The position numbers and the translations under genes are program-made. From Sva-07 sp963793335 (lineage in GTDB: Bacteria; Actinomycetota; Acidimicrobiia; Acidimicrobiales; Ilumatobacteraceae), in NCBI GenBank assembly GCA_963793335.1, contig CAWBZS010000016.1, positions 62,001 through 126,000 of the forward strand: a stretch of DNA of 64,000 nt. Direction: 5' to 3'. A model generated the notes under the pieces. It did no database searches, was not told where the DNA came from, and was given only the letters and a program-made list of their open reading frames with translations. Positions 51,891-62,465 of the stretch are shown in pieces; position 1 is the stretch's first letter; the number at the start of each line of letters is the position of its first letter.

Positions 51891-54764
51891 ATGGCGATTG
51901 CGTGTGCGTACTGCGATGGTGAACACGACACCCCAGCCGAGGTTCGCCAGTGCTGGAACGACGGTGGGCGGGCCGACATCGCCCTCGACGACTCGCCAGT
52001 ACCCGACCCAGGGCCCGCATCGGATCCGGCAGTCGATTCCGACGCGCCGCCGTCGTCGCCGTCCGGGCCGACCACTCGGGCGACGCGTCGCGTGGCCGTG
52101 ATCGAGCGAGGCGTGGCGCCGGCACGGTCCGGCCCCGATCGGCTCGCGCGCAACCTGGTGATCGATGTTGGCGGCGTCGTCGGGATGCCGTGGTCGACGG
52201 CGCATCGTCTGGTGCTCGATGCGGGTGTCGTTGCGGCGCCGGCGACCGCGATCGCTCGTCTTCGCGCTGCGGCGGTTGCCCGGGAGCGCGTCGTGATCGA
52301 ACTCGCGGCGCCGTTCGAACGCGAGCCGATGTTGATGACCGAGGCAGCCCCGTACGAACTCGGCCCCACCTTTGCGTTCGATCTCGAAGCGCTGCACCAC
52401 TTGGTGTGGTCGAACAGCGTCGATTCGCGCAATCCGGACCATCCCGTGTGGATCGGTCTCGATCTCGCAGTTGCAGCGGGTGCAACGGCGATCAGCGCTG
52501 ATGCTCCCGGTGACGTGGTGCTGCCCGACGGCACTGCCGTCTGGCTCGACGGAGGACCGGTTCGCCACGACGATCCGATCGAGGGCGTCGCGGTGCTGCA
52601 TGTGGTGGCGGCAGAACACGGAACGCTGCGGCCACCCTCGGCGAATGTGTCGGATGCGGACCTCGCCCCCGACCAACTGGCCGCAGTCACCCACCCGGGT
52701 GGCGGAGCGCGCATCATCGCACCGGCGGGCTCCGGCAAGACGCGGGTGCTCACCGAGCGAGCTCGGCATCTGCTCACACGTTGGAAGCTGCCACCGAGCG
52801 CGATCAGCCTGGTGGCCTTCAACAAGCGAGCACAGGAGGAGATGCGCGAGCGCACCGCCGACCTCCCGGACCTCCAGGTTCGAACACTCAACGCCATCGC
52901 ACTGGCAATCGTCAACGGCACGGCTCCGTTTGCGCCGCAGCCCCAGTCGTGGCGCACCATCGACGAGCCCGACGTGCGGCGGATCATCGGCGACCTCGTC
53001 GACGTTCCGCGACGGCGCAACAGCGATCCCATCGGACCCTGGATCGAGGCGCTGACGGTGATCCGGCTCGGCCTGGTCGAGCCCGAGGAGGTCGAGGGTC
53101 GCTACGACGGCGACGTCGATGGTCTTGCTGCGGCCTGGCCTGCGTACCGGACGATGCTCGAACGTCGAGGTGCGGTCGACTTCGACGACCAGATCTATCG
53201 GGCCCTGCTGGTGCTGCTGCGCGACCCAGCAGCTCGTCGGGTCGCACAGCGGGCGTGTCGGGTCATGCTGGTCGACGAGTTCCAAGATCTGACGCCGGCG
53301 CACCTGTTGCTGATCCGTCTGCTGTCGGCTCCCGGTGGAGCCGTGTTCGGGGTGGGTGACGACGACCAGACGATCTACGGCTACAACGGCGCCGACCCGG
53401 CCTGGCTGATCGACTTCGCCGACCTCTTTCCGGGCTCGGGTGAGCACCCGCTGGAGGTCAACTATCGATGTCCGGCGGGCATTGTCGACGTCGTCGATCG
53501 CTTGTTGCGCCACAACAGACGACGGGTGCCCAAGACCATCCGGGCGGCGTCGACCGACCTCGGAGGATGGTCGGTCGATCTCGCGGTCGACGCCGTCGGC
53601 GCGTCGGTGGCGGCGGTCGAACGTGCCGTTGCAGCCGGTGCCCGAGCGTCAGATGTCGCCGTGCTCGCACGCGTGAATGCGTTGCTCGCACCCGTGCAGG
53701 TCGCGCTGTCGGCCTCGGGCATCCCGATCTCCGGCGGCGTGGGCCTCGAGTTCGCCGACCGCACGGCGGTGCGAACGGTGCTCGCCTGGCTGCGCCTCGC
53801 CAGCGCGGGCCGAGGTGGCACACTCGACTCCGCCGACATCCGAGAAGCGCTCCGTCGACCGTCTCGTTCGTTCCACCCGCGAATCACCGACTGGGTCAGC
53901 GAGCAGAACTCGGTGGTGGACCTCAATCGTCTGGCAGGTCGCCTCACGAACGAACGCGACGCCGAACGGGTCATCGACTTCGCGGCAGACGTCCAGACGC
54001 TGCAGCGGTTGGTTGCGAGCGGCGCCACCACCTCCGACGTGGTGTTGGTGCTGATCGACGAAATCGGGCTGGCTGGATCGGTGGCCACCCTCGACGCCAA
54101 CCGCCGCGGCACCAATCGTGCTGCGCAAGGGGACGACCTCACGGCAATCAGCCACCTGGCGGCGTTGCACGACGACCCCGCAAGTTTCGAACGATGGATG
54201 CGCGGGCACCTCGCTGCGAAGCGATCGTCCGAGGGAGTGTTGTTGTCCACGGTGCACCGCGTGAAGGGCCAGGAGTGGCCGTACGTGGTGGCGCATCTTG
54301 CTGCGGCCGACCAGTACCCGCACCGGCTTGCCGAGGATGTCGAAGAGGAGCGCCGCCTGTTCCACGTCGCGGTCACCCGCGCCAGTGCTCACGCAACGAT
54401 CGTGACCGGGGCCGAGCCCAGCCCGTTCGTGGCCGAACTCACCACCGAGCCCACCGCGGGGAAGGTGGTGTCATCGCATCGTCCCGAGCCGGTGCCCGCA
54501 CGCATGGCATCAGCGCCGAAGGGTGATCCCGGTGCCGACCTCGACGAGGCCGGCCAGCGTCGCTTCGCAGCACTGCGTGAACTCCGCAACGAACTCCGTG
54601 ACGGCAAGCCCGCCTACGTGGTGTTCGACAACAAGACGCTCGCGGCGATCGCCAAACAGGCGCCGACGACGCTTCGCGATCTCGGTCGGATCTCCGGGGT
54701 GGGTCCCGCCAAGCTGGAGCGCTACGGCGACGCGGTGATCACACTCGTGTCCAGCCTGCGCTGA
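51891..54764 (+). CDS. UvrD2-like ATP-dependent DNA helicase with HRDC domain
   Basis: The 957-residue protein unites an N-terminal extension of about 250 residues, a superfamily 1 helicase core and a C-terminal HRDC domain. The extension starts with CAYCDGEHDTPAEVRQCW, which could bind zinc. Walker A is APAGSGKTR (277-285), Walker B LVDEFQDLTPAHLLLI near 460, then VGDDDQTIYGYNGADP, LLSTVHRVKGQEWPYVV and HVAVTRA. HRDC is at about 885-957 (YVVFDNKTLAAIAKQAPTTL, ending ISGVGPAKLERYG). It belongs to the actinobacterial UvrD2-type helicases. Probable role in repair or replication restart. Confidence 0.85.
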   Translation: MAIACAYCDGEHDTPAEVRQCWNDGGRADIALDDSPVPDPGPASDPAVDSDAPPSSPSGPTTRATRRVAVIERGVAPARSGPDRLARNLVIDVGGVVGMPWSTAHRLVLDAGVVAAPATAIARLRAAAVARERVVIELAAPFEREPMLMTEAAPYELGPTFAFDLEALHHLVWSNSVDSRNPDHPVWIGLDLAVAAGATAISADAPGDVVLPDGTAVWLDGGPVRHDDPIEGVAVLHVVAAEHGTLRPPSANVSDADLAPDQLAAVTHPGGGARIIAPAGSGKTRVLTERARHLLTRWKLPPSAISLVAFNKRAQEEMRERTADLPDLQVRTLNAIALAIVNGTAPFAPQPQSWRTIDEPDVRRIIGDLVDVPRRRNSDPIGPWIEALTVIRLGLVEPEEVEGRYDGDVDGLAAAWPAYRTMLERRGAVDFDDQIYRALLVLLRDPAARRVAQRACRVMLVDEFQDLTPAHLLLIRLLSAPGGAVFGVGDDDQTIYGYNGADPAWLIDFADLFPGSGEHPLEVNYRCPAGIVDVVDRLLRHNRRRVPKTIRAASTDLGGWSVDLAVDAVGASVAAVERAVAAGARASDVAVLARVNALLAPVQVALSASGIPISGGVGLEFADRTAVRTVLAWLRLASAGRGGTLDSADIREALRRPSRSFHPRITDWVSEQNSVVDLNRLAGRLTNERDAERVIDFAADVQTLQRLVASGATTSDVVLVLIDEIGLAGSVATLDANRRGTNRAAQGDDLTAISHLAALHDDPASFERWMRGHLAAKRSSEGVLLSTVHRVKGQEWPYVVAHLAAADQYPHRLAEDVEEERRLFHVAVTRASAHATIVTGAEPSPFVAELTTEPTAGKVVSSHRPEPVPARMASAPKGDPGADLDEAGQRRFAALRELRNELRDGKPAYVVFDNKTLAAIAKQAPTTLRDLGRISGVGPAKLERYGDAVITLVSSLR

Positions 54765-54836
54765 GCGTCGCTCGCCCAGACTGCAAGATGACGGTGACCG
54801 TTGGCGCACCGCGGGACGGCGCTCGGCCGGGCGCGG

Positions 54837-54842
54837 TACGTT
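54837..54842 (+). promoter_or_regulatory. Candidate -10 element (TACGTT)
   Basis: TACGTT ends 7 nt before the GTG at 54850, favouring that start over the TTG at 54841 inside it. Confidence 0.4.
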
Positions 54843-54849
54843 GGAGTTC

Positions 54850-55506
54850 GTGATCGCTGCGCCCACGCCAACGATCGCCATGGCGAAACCGCGGTGGCGA
54901 GGCAAGATGCATTCCTGGGCGTTCTTTGCCGCGATCCCCGCTGGCATCATGCTCGCGGTCGTGGCCCAGGGGACCGCTGCGACGGTCGGGGCCTCGATCT
55001 ACGTGGTCACGGTGCTCGCGCTGTTCGGGACCTCCGCGGCCTATCACCGCTTGGCGCAGTCGCAGCGCGCACGCACCATCATGCAGCGGCTCGATCACTC
55101 GATGATCTACCTCCTGATCGCTGGCACCTACGTCCCGCTGTGCCTCGTGGCGCTCCCGCGGGCGTGGGGGATTCCCATGCTGGCGGTGGTCGGCAGTCTT
55201 GCCGTGCTCGGCGTCGTGCTCAAGCTGGCCTTTTTCGACGGCGCCCGCTACGTGTCGTACTCGCTGTACATCGTGATGGGCTGGGTCGCCGTGATCGCGA
55301 CGCCGGTACTCATCGACAACCTCACGGGCGTGCAGTTCGCCCTGATCGTCGCTGGTGGCGTCGCCTACACCGTGGGCTTTCCCGTGTTGCTCACCCGACG
55401 ACCCGATCCCTGGCCGACGACGTTCGGGTATCACGAGGTGTGGCATCTCCTCACGGTGGTGGCTGCGGTCTTGCACTTCGCAGCGGTTGCCGACGTGGTG
55501 TCCTGA
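54850..55506 (+). CDS. Hemolysin III/PAQR family membrane protein
   Basis: The 218-residue protein has seven membrane helices. The PAQR marks are SAAYHRLAQSQRARTIMQRLDHSMIYLLIAGTY (in parts), FFDGARYVSY and the C-terminal FGYHEVWHLLTVVAAVLHF with metal-binding His residues. Bacterial members are called hemolysin III and may be hydrolases; the physiological role is unclear. It lies 85 bp after the helicase and 16 bp before the next gene. Confidence 0.87.
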   Translation: MIAAPTPTIAMAKPRWRGKMHSWAFFAAIPAGIMLAVVAQGTAATVGASIYVVTVLALFGTSAAYHRLAQSQRARTIMQRLDHSMIYLLIAGTYVPLCLVALPRAWGIPMLAVVGSLAVLGVVLKLAFFDGARYVSYSLYIVMGWVAVIATPVLIDNLTGVQFALIVAGGVAYTVGFPVLLTRRPDPWPTTFGYHEVWHLLTVVAAVLHFAAVADVVS

Positions 55507-55522
55507 GGGCGGGTGGCCACCA

Positions 55523-56395
55523 GTGTTCGACCAGATTCTCGTGGTCGACTGGAGTGCCAACTCAGCGCCGAAGCTCGGGCGTGATTCCGTCTGGATCGCT
55601 GTGTTCGACCACCGTGGTGGCATGGACCGTTGCACCGTCACCAACGTGGCGACTCGCGCCGGTGCCGAGGCGATGCTCCTCGAGATCATCGAGGGCTCCG
55701 AACGGCGAACCACGTTGGTCGGCGTCGACTTCTCCCTCGGCTATCCGGCCGGCACCGCAGCTGCGTTGGGGCTCGCCGGCAAGCGGTGGGAGTCGATGTG
55801 GCAGCTGTTGTCGGACCGGGTTGCCGACGATGATCGCAATGCGAACAATCGCTTCCGGGTGGCCGCCGAGCTCAACGCCGAGCTCAGCCCCGGGCCAGGA
55901 CCATTCTGGGGCTGCCCACCCTCGTCGACGTCCCGATCGCTGACGGCCACCAAGCCGTCGAGCTTCGACCCGCTCGGCGAGTGGCGTGCTGTCGAGCGGG
56001 CGTTGCGGGCAGCCGGGTGGCGTCCGTTCTCGTCGTGGCAACTGCTGGGTGCAGGCGCGGTGGGAAGCCAGAGCCTGCTGGGTATCCCAGTGGTCGAGCG
56101 TCTCCGGCGCACGCTCGGCGACCGAGCGGAGATCTGGCCGTTCACCACCGGTGCCGCTGCACCGGTGATCGAACCAGGATCGGTGGTGTTCGCCGAGGTC
56201 TGGCCCTCGATCACACCCGGTGGCCAAGCCAGCCACCGAGTGCGAGATGCTCGGCAGGTCGACGACACCGCCCGGTGGATCGGGCGTCTCGATGACTCCG
56301 GTGAACTCGCTGAGCTGCTCGCACCGTCGTTGGATTCGTCGACGCGCGAGGCCGTGGTGCTCGAAGAGGGCTGGGTGCTGGGGGTGAGCGCCTGA
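55523..56395 (+). CDS. Unrecognised protein with N-terminal VVDWSA motif
   Basis: The 290-residue protein begins MFDQILVVDWSANSAPKLGRDSVWIAVFD and continues LVGVDFSLGYPAGTAAALGL. These D-containing strands and the overall look resemble a ribonuclease-H-like/DUF429-type fold, but I cannot name the family with confidence. The central Pro-rich segment (LSPGPGPFWGCPP) and GAGAVGSQSLLGIPVVERL are further landmarks. Its stop shares bases with the ABC-ATPase start (TGATG at 56393), so the two are coupled. GTG start at 55523. Confidence 0.7.
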   Translation: MFDQILVVDWSANSAPKLGRDSVWIAVFDHRGGMDRCTVTNVATRAGAEAMLLEIIEGSERRTTLVGVDFSLGYPAGTAAALGLAGKRWESMWQLLSDRVADDDRNANNRFRVAAELNAELSPGPGPFWGCPPSSTSRSLTATKPSSFDPLGEWRAVERALRAAGWRPFSSWQLLGAGAVGSQSLLGIPVVERLRRTLGDRAEIWPFTTGAAAPVIEPGSVVFAEVWPSITPGGQASHRVRDARQVDDTARWIGRLDDSGELAELLAPSLDSSTREAVVLEEGWVLGVSA

Positions 56396-57468
56396 TGGCG
56401 GGCGTGGAGCTGGATGGGGTGACCGTGGGACGCGAACGCTCCCGGCGACTCGACGATGTGTCGCTGTCGCTCCCCGATGGTGCGTTGGTCGGGGTCGTCG
56501 GAGCCTCGGGCAGCGGAAAGACCTCGCTGCTTCGAGCGATCGCCGGGCTGGATCAGGTGGTCGCTGGACGTGTGCTCATCGCTGGTCGCGATGTCACCGC
56601 CGCGACCCCTGGGGCCCGAGATCTTGCCATGGTGTTCCAGTCGCCCGCGCTGATCGGGCACCTCGACGTCAGGGGCAATGTGTCGTTTCCGCTCGACCTG
56701 CGTCGGATGGATCGCGACGAGATCGGCCGCCGGGTGGACGCCGAAGTGCGGGCACTCCACATCGAGGAATTGCTCGGGCGATCGCCGACACAGCTCTCGC
56801 AGGGTGAGCAGCAGATGGTGCAGATCGCACGTGCGCTGGTGCGTGTGCCCAAGGTGCTGCTGCTCGACGAGCCGTTCGCATCGCTCGATGCCACGCTCGG
56901 GCGACGCATGCGCGCGGAGATCGGCATGCTGCAGGCCGGCTACGGGGTGACCACGGTGATGGCCACCAATGACCGCGACGACGTGACTGCCCTGGCGGCG
57001 ATGGTGGCGGTGCTCGACCGGGGCGCACTCGTGCAGTGGGGCACGACCGAGGACGTCCGCCGCGCGCCGCGGAACCTGCTGGCCGCGGTGGCGACCGGTC
57101 CGCTGTCGCTGATCGAGATGACGGTCGTCGCGGAGCAGACCGGATTCTGGTTGCTGCGCGAGGATCCCGAGGGTGGTGAGCTGGTGCGCATCCGATCCTG
57201 GTCGTCGGGGTTGGCCCGCTGTGTTGGCAGCACGGTCACGGTCGGGCTGCGTCCCGAAGACGTCGAGATCTCATCGGCGGGAACGATGCCCGCTCGCGTG
57301 GCAACGGTTGCTCAGTTCGGCATCGGCGGTGTGTCGTGCACGGTCGCAGGCGTCCGAGTCAGCGTGTCGGCAGCGCCTGGCCGACGGCCCTCGAGTGGCG
57401 ACGCGGTCCGCCTCCGAGTGCATCGCCACCTGCTGTTCGATCGTGGCGACGACACACTGATCGTCTGA
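56395..57468 (+). CDS. ABC transporter ATPase subunit (MalK/PotA-like) without permease partner
   Basis: The 357-residue protein has Walker A GASGSGKTS (36-44), Q-loop at Gln82 (MVFQSPALIG), signature LSQGEQQ (134-140), Walker B LLLDEP (155-160) and a C-terminal TOBE-like domain (VTVGLRPEDVEISSAG). This is the architecture of importers for sugars, polyamines or Fe/sulfate. The H-loop position reads MATNDRDDVTAL, with Asn-Asp where the switch His usually stands. The only coupled neighbour is the VVDWSA protein; no permease or binding protein is nearby. Convergent with korB. Confidence 0.85.
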   Translation: MAGVELDGVTVGRERSRRLDDVSLSLPDGALVGVVGASGSGKTSLLRAIAGLDQVVAGRVLIAGRDVTAATPGARDLAMVFQSPALIGHLDVRGNVSFPLDLRRMDRDEIGRRVDAEVRALHIEELLGRSPTQLSQGEQQMVQIARALVRVPKVLLLDEPFASLDATLGRRMRAEIGMLQAGYGVTTVMATNDRDDVTALAAMVAVLDRGALVQWGTTEDVRRAPRNLLAAVATGPLSLIEMTVVAEQTGFWLLREDPEGGELVRIRSWSSGLARCVGSTVTVGLRPEDVEISSAGTMPARVATVAQFGIGGVSCTVAGVRVSVSAAPGRRPSSGDAVRLRVHRHLLFDRGDDTLIV

Positions 57469-57484
57469 GCGCGGACGCTCGAGC

Positions 57485-58503
<1,019 letters not shown>

Positions 58504-58507
<4 letters not shown>

Positions 58508-60423
58508 GATGCTGCTCCGTTCCCGTCGGCAGACGTACTGCCGATCGAGGCGATGGCCTCGTCGATGGCGGATTCGATCTCTCGTGACTTGAACGGCATG
58601 CCCTGCACCTTGGTGAGTGCCTGTGCATCCACGAGGTATCTCCCGCGGATCAGCTGCGTGAGCTGACCCATGTTGAGTTCGGGGACGATCACCCGCTGAT
58701 ATCGGCGGAGGATGTCGCCGAGGTCGGCGGGCAAGGGGTTGAGGTGCATGAGGTGCGCCGAGGCCACCTGCTTGCCGCGGCGGCGACTGCGTTCGACGGC
58801 GCTGTCGATGGCGGCCCATGTCGAACCCCAACCGAGCACGAGGACATCGGCGTCCGGGTCGCCGTTGATGGCGGTCGGTGGGATGTCGTTGGCGATCCGA
58901 GCGATCTTCTCGGCGCGGAGGTGGACCATCTTCTCGTGGTTGCCGGGCGTGTAGTCGATGTTGCCGGTGCCGTCGGCCTTCTCGAGTCCGCCGACGCGGT
59001 GCATCAGGCCCGGTGTGCCGGGGATGGCCCAGGGCCTGGCGAGGGTCTCCTCGTCGCGCTGGTACGGCCAGAACACCGCGTTGCCCTCGTCATCGACATG
59101 ATTGGGTTCCGTGGTGAACGGCACCGAGATGTCGGGAAGCGAATCGACCTCTGGCAGGTTCCACGGCTCTGAGCCGTTGGCGAGGTAGCCGTCGGACAGC
59201 AGGATCACGGGCGTGCGGTACTTGAGCGCGATCCGGACCGCCTCGATCGCCGCATGGAAGCACTGCGCCGGTGAATATGCAGCGATGACAGGCAGCGGCG
59301 CTTCGCCGTGGCGGCCGTAGAGCGCAATGTTGAGATCGGATGCCTCGGTCTTGGTCGGCAGGCCGGTCGAGGGCCCACCACGCTGGATGTCGACCAGCAG
59401 CAGGGGCAGTTCGATCGACACCGCCAAGGAGGTGGTCTCGCTCTTCAAGGCGACGCCCGGCCCGCTGGTCGTCGTGACACCGAGGTGACCAGCGAATGCG
59501 GCGCCGAGGGCCATGCCGATGGCCGCGATCTCGTCTTCGGCCTGCACCGTGCGGATTCCGAAGTGCTTGTGCCGGGAGAGCTCGTGGAGGATGTCGCTCG
59601 CTGGTGTGATCGGATACGAGCCGAGCGTGATCGGGAGCTGGGCCAGCTGGCCAGCCGCGATGATGCCCCACGAGAGCGCCGTATTGCCGGTGATGCTGGT
59701 GTACTCGCCAGCGGGCAGCTTGGCGGGCCGCACCTCGTAGCGGTGGCCGACGGCTTCGGTGGTCTCACCGAAGTTGTAGCCGGCGAGGAACGATGCCTTG
59801 TTGGCGGCTTCGACCTGTTCGTTCTTCGAGAACTTGTCGCCGATCCAGTCGAGCGTCGGCTCGGTTGGGCGGGTGTACATGAACGAGACGAGGCCGAGTG
59901 CGAAGAAGTTCTTCGACCGTTCGGCGTCGCGGGGTTTGACCCCGAGTGGGGCGCAGACCTCTTTGGTGAGGCTCGTCATCGGCACCCGCAGGACTCGATA
60001 GTTCGCGAGAGACCCATCGTCGAGCGGATTGTCGGTGTAGCCGGCCTTGCTGAGGTTGCGTTCCTCGAAGGCGTCTTCGTTGATGATCAGGGTTCCGCCG
60101 GGCTCGACGCGGTGGAGGTCGGCCATCAGTGCCGCCGGGTTCATCGCCACCAGCACGTTCGGTTCATCGCCGGGGGTGTGGATCTTGTGGTCGGCGATGT
60201 TGACCTGGAAGGCGGACACACCGTTGACGGTCCCAGCCGGGGCACGAATCTCGGCCGGAAAGTCGGGCAGTGTCGACAGGTCGTTGCCGAACGATGCGCT
60301 CACGGACGTGAAGCGGTCACCGGTCAGTTGCATCCCGTCGCCGGAGTCGCCGGCGAATCGGACCACCAGGTGGTCGAGTACGTGGTCGTCGTCGGTCGCC
60401 GATCGATCGATCGTCTCCGTCAT
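58504..60423 (-). CDS. korA: 2-oxoglutarate:ferredoxin oxidoreductase, alpha subunit (gamma-alpha fusion)
   Basis: The 639-residue protein carries an N-terminal gamma domain (VRFAGDSGDGMQLTGDRF; PDFPAEIRAPAGTVNGVSAFQV) fused to the alpha domain (GSYPITPASDILHELSRH; TSGPGVALKSETTSLAV; DIQRGGPSTGLPTKTEASD). The KorAB type occurs widely in Actinomycetota. ATG 60423 is preceded by GAGGGGGAGC, a good ribosome-binding sequence. The frame's upstream extension is not used. Divergent from a TrkA_C membrane protein (187 bp gap). Confidence 0.93.
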
Positions 60424-60610
60424 GTGCTCCCCCTCAGGAGTGTTGATTCCCCGGCGCCGTTGCCGGGCCTGTCCGGTGGTCACCGTAGCGTCCAACTCCC
60501 CGCCGAATCGGGACGGCTGCCCGATTGCGACCTTGGTCCCTGGGTGTCGGGGGGTGTGATGTCGCTGGCGTGGGCCGTTGGTCACCGTGACCGTGCGCGA
60601 AGATCGAGCG

Positions 60611-61270
60611 ATGTACGCCGTTGTCACCTTTCTCGTCGTCGCCGTCATCACCATTGCGTTCACGAAGCTTTCGACCGGAGCACTGATCGCCACCGGGATG
60701 CCCCCGGAGTTGGCCTCGTTCCAGGCGCGTTCCGCGTTCAGTGGGGCGGGGTTCACCACGACCGAGGCGGAGAACGTCGTCAACCATCCGGTGCGTCGCC
60801 GCATCATCGGCACCACGATGCTCGTCGGCAGTCTTGGGACTCCGACGCTCGTCGTGACGGTGCTGGTGGGGTTGATTGCCCCGGGACCGGGGTCGACGAC
60901 CGAGCGGATGCTCGTCACCGTCTCCGGATCGTTCCTGATCCTGATGACGGTGCTGAACCGGCCGGTGACGAACTGGCTGTCGGAGGTCGGGAATCGCTAC
61001 GTCCAGCGGCACCTCGAACCGGCGCTCGGCGACGACCGTCGCGAGTTGCTCGTGCTCTCCGACGAGTTCTCCATTCAGTCCGTGCGCCTCGCCGAGCCGG
61101 TCGGTGTCACCCGCAGTCTTCGCGGCCTCGCCCATGCGCTGCCCCACGCAACGGTGCTCGCGGTCAAGCGACCGGACGGATTCATGGGAGAGCCGCCGGT
61201 GGACTTCGACCTCGTCGAGGGTGACGAGCTGATTCTGTACGGGCGCCGCAACTGGAGCGACGACTCATGA
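60611..61270 (+). CDS. TrkA_C-domain membrane protein
   Basis: About 219 residues: three N-terminal membrane helices (about 1-20, 68-92, 96-115) with the conserved FQARSAFSGAGFTTTEAENVVNHPVRRRI, which recalls the TrkH-type filter loop, followed by a C-terminal TrkA_C domain (VTRSLRGLAHALPHATVLAVKRPDG, ending DELILYGRRN). Probably involved in cation (potassium) transport or its sensing. ATG 60611 is used; GTG 60593 is an alternative. tdk follows after 40 nt. Confidence 0.78.
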   Translation: MYAVVTFLVVAVITIAFTKLSTGALIATGMPPELASFQARSAFSGAGFTTTEAENVVNHPVRRRIIGTTMLVGSLGTPTLVVTVLVGLIAPGPGSTTERMLVTVSGSFLILMTVLNRPVTNWLSEVGNRYVQRHLEPALGDDRRELLVLSDEFSIQSVRLAEPVGVTRSLRGLAHALPHATVLAVKRPDGFMGEPPVDFDLVEGDELILYGRRNWSDDS

Positions 61271-61293
61271 CGGCGCCCGCGAGGGTCGGCCGG

Positions 61294-61299
61294 TAGGGT
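61294..61299 (+). promoter_or_regulatory. Candidate -10 element (TAGGGT) for tdk
   Basis: TAGGGT ends 11 nt before the tdk ATG, slightly further than for the other genes. Confidence 0.3.
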
Positions 61300-61310
61300 C
61301 GGATCTCGAC

Positions 61311-61910
61311 ATGGCGACCCTCCGATTCAGTTTCGGCACCATGGGCTCCGGCAAGAGCACCGTGGCGCTGCAGATCCACCACAACCTGTCGAACCGTGAG
61401 CTCTTCGGTCTGTTGCTGACCACGCTCGACCGAGAGGGGCGCCAGGTGACCAGCCGCCTCGGGGTGGCGGCGCCTGCCATCGAGGTCACCCCCGACCTCG
61501 ACCTGCATGCCCTCGCCGTCAGCTACTGGCCCATCCACTACATCGTGTGCGACGAGGTCCAGTTCTACACGGCCAAGCAGTGTGATCAGCTCGCGAGGGT
61601 CGTCGACGAACTCGACGTCGACGTGTACGGGTTCGGGCTGCTCACCGACTTCCGGGGTCGACTGTTCGAAGGCACCGCTCGGATGCTCGAGATCGCCGAC
61701 GAACACAGCCCGCTGCAGGTGGAGGCGCGGTGCTGGTGCGGAGCCCGCGCCACGCACAATGCTCGGGTGGTCAACGGTGAGGTCGTCTACGAGGGCGAGA
61801 CGGTGATGGTGGGGGACACCAACGTCCACGAGTCGCCGTTGTTCGGCGACAGCGTGCGTTACGAACTGCTGTGCCGTGCCCACTTCGGCAGCGGCGACCT
61901 CGGCGCCTGA
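61311..61910 (+). CDS. tdk: Thymidine kinase
   Basis: The 199-residue type II thymidine kinase phosphorylates thymidine in salvage. P-loop GTMGSGKST (9-17), catalytic Glu82 in CDEVQF, the lasso-loop region VYGFGLLTDFRGRLFEG and a zinc site from CWCG and the C-terminal LLCRAH. All expected elements are there. It complements nrdJ/nrdR for DNA precursor supply. A hairpin lies between it and the convergent gene. Confidence 0.92.
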   Translation: MATLRFSFGTMGSGKSTVALQIHHNLSNRELFGLLLTTLDREGRQVTSRLGVAAPAIEVTPDLDLHALAVSYWPIHYIVCDEVQFYTAKQCDQLARVVDELDVDVYGFGLLTDFRGRLFEGTARMLEIADEHSPLQVEARCWCGARATHNARVVNGEVVYEGETVMVGDTNVHESPLFGDSVRYELLCRAHFGSGDLGA

Positions 61911-61962
61911 CGCCCCGTCCCGCAACTGCCTCACCCGATCGGTGCTCCACACCTCCCATCGT

Positions 61963-61991
61963 GGTTCCCGGAGACCCGGGCTCGGGGAACC
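61963..61991. terminator. Hairpin between tdk and the convergent gene
   Basis: GGTTCCCGGAG (61963-61973) and CTCGGGGAACC (61981-61991) pair with one G-G mismatch over the loop ACCCGGG. Located between convergent stops; probable bidirectional terminator without T-run. Confidence 0.5.
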
Positions 61992-62465
61992 TCAGGTGGT
62001 GAGACGGTCGGCGGTGCGACAGAGGACAGCGAGGCCTGCCGCAGCCGAGAGGCCTCCGAGGCGCAGCAACATGCCTTCGACCTCACTCGGTCCGGGTCCG
62101 CTCGACAGCACGATGCTCAGGATCGACACCGCACCGATCACGCAGAAGGTGATCGCCAAGCCGGCGGCGACCCGCAGGAGTGTCGACAGCCACGTGTCGC
62201 GGTCGGTTCCGGCAAGCCATGCGGCGAACGCAGCCACGAACACCGGCGGCGCGAGCACCACGAGGTTCGGCGGCAGCATCAGGAAGCTCAGTACCTCGAT
62301 GCGCTGATCCCAGACGCTGGCGAACGGCTGTTCACCGACGCCGCGAACCCGTTCGAGTTGGAACGCGATGAAGCCGAACGACCCGCCGAGCAGAAGCCAT
62401 CCGGCGATCGTGAGGTGACGGACGAGGTCGGCCCGACGTTCGGGCGTCAGCTCAGTCCCAGGCAC
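61992..62465 (-). CDS. Membrane protein of unknown function
   Basis: The 157-residue protein has four hydrophobic segments: LTIAGWLLLGGSFGFIAF, FLMLPPNLVVLAPPVFVAAFAAWL, VAAGLAITFCVIGAVSILSIVL and GGLSAAAGLAVLC. The short loops show charged residues only at the ends. It starts with GTG 62465, overlapping the P450 stop by 14 bp, so it is probably translated from the same message. I do not recognise the family. Confidence 0.65.
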   Translation of the reverse strand: MPGTELTPERRADLVRHLTIAGWLLLGGSFGFIAFQLERVRGVGEQPFASVWDQRIEVLSFLMLPPNLVVLAPPVFVAAFAAWLAGTDRDTWLSTLLRVAAGLAITFCVIGAVSILSIVLSSGPGPSEVEGMLLRLGGLSAAAGLAVLCRTADRLTT

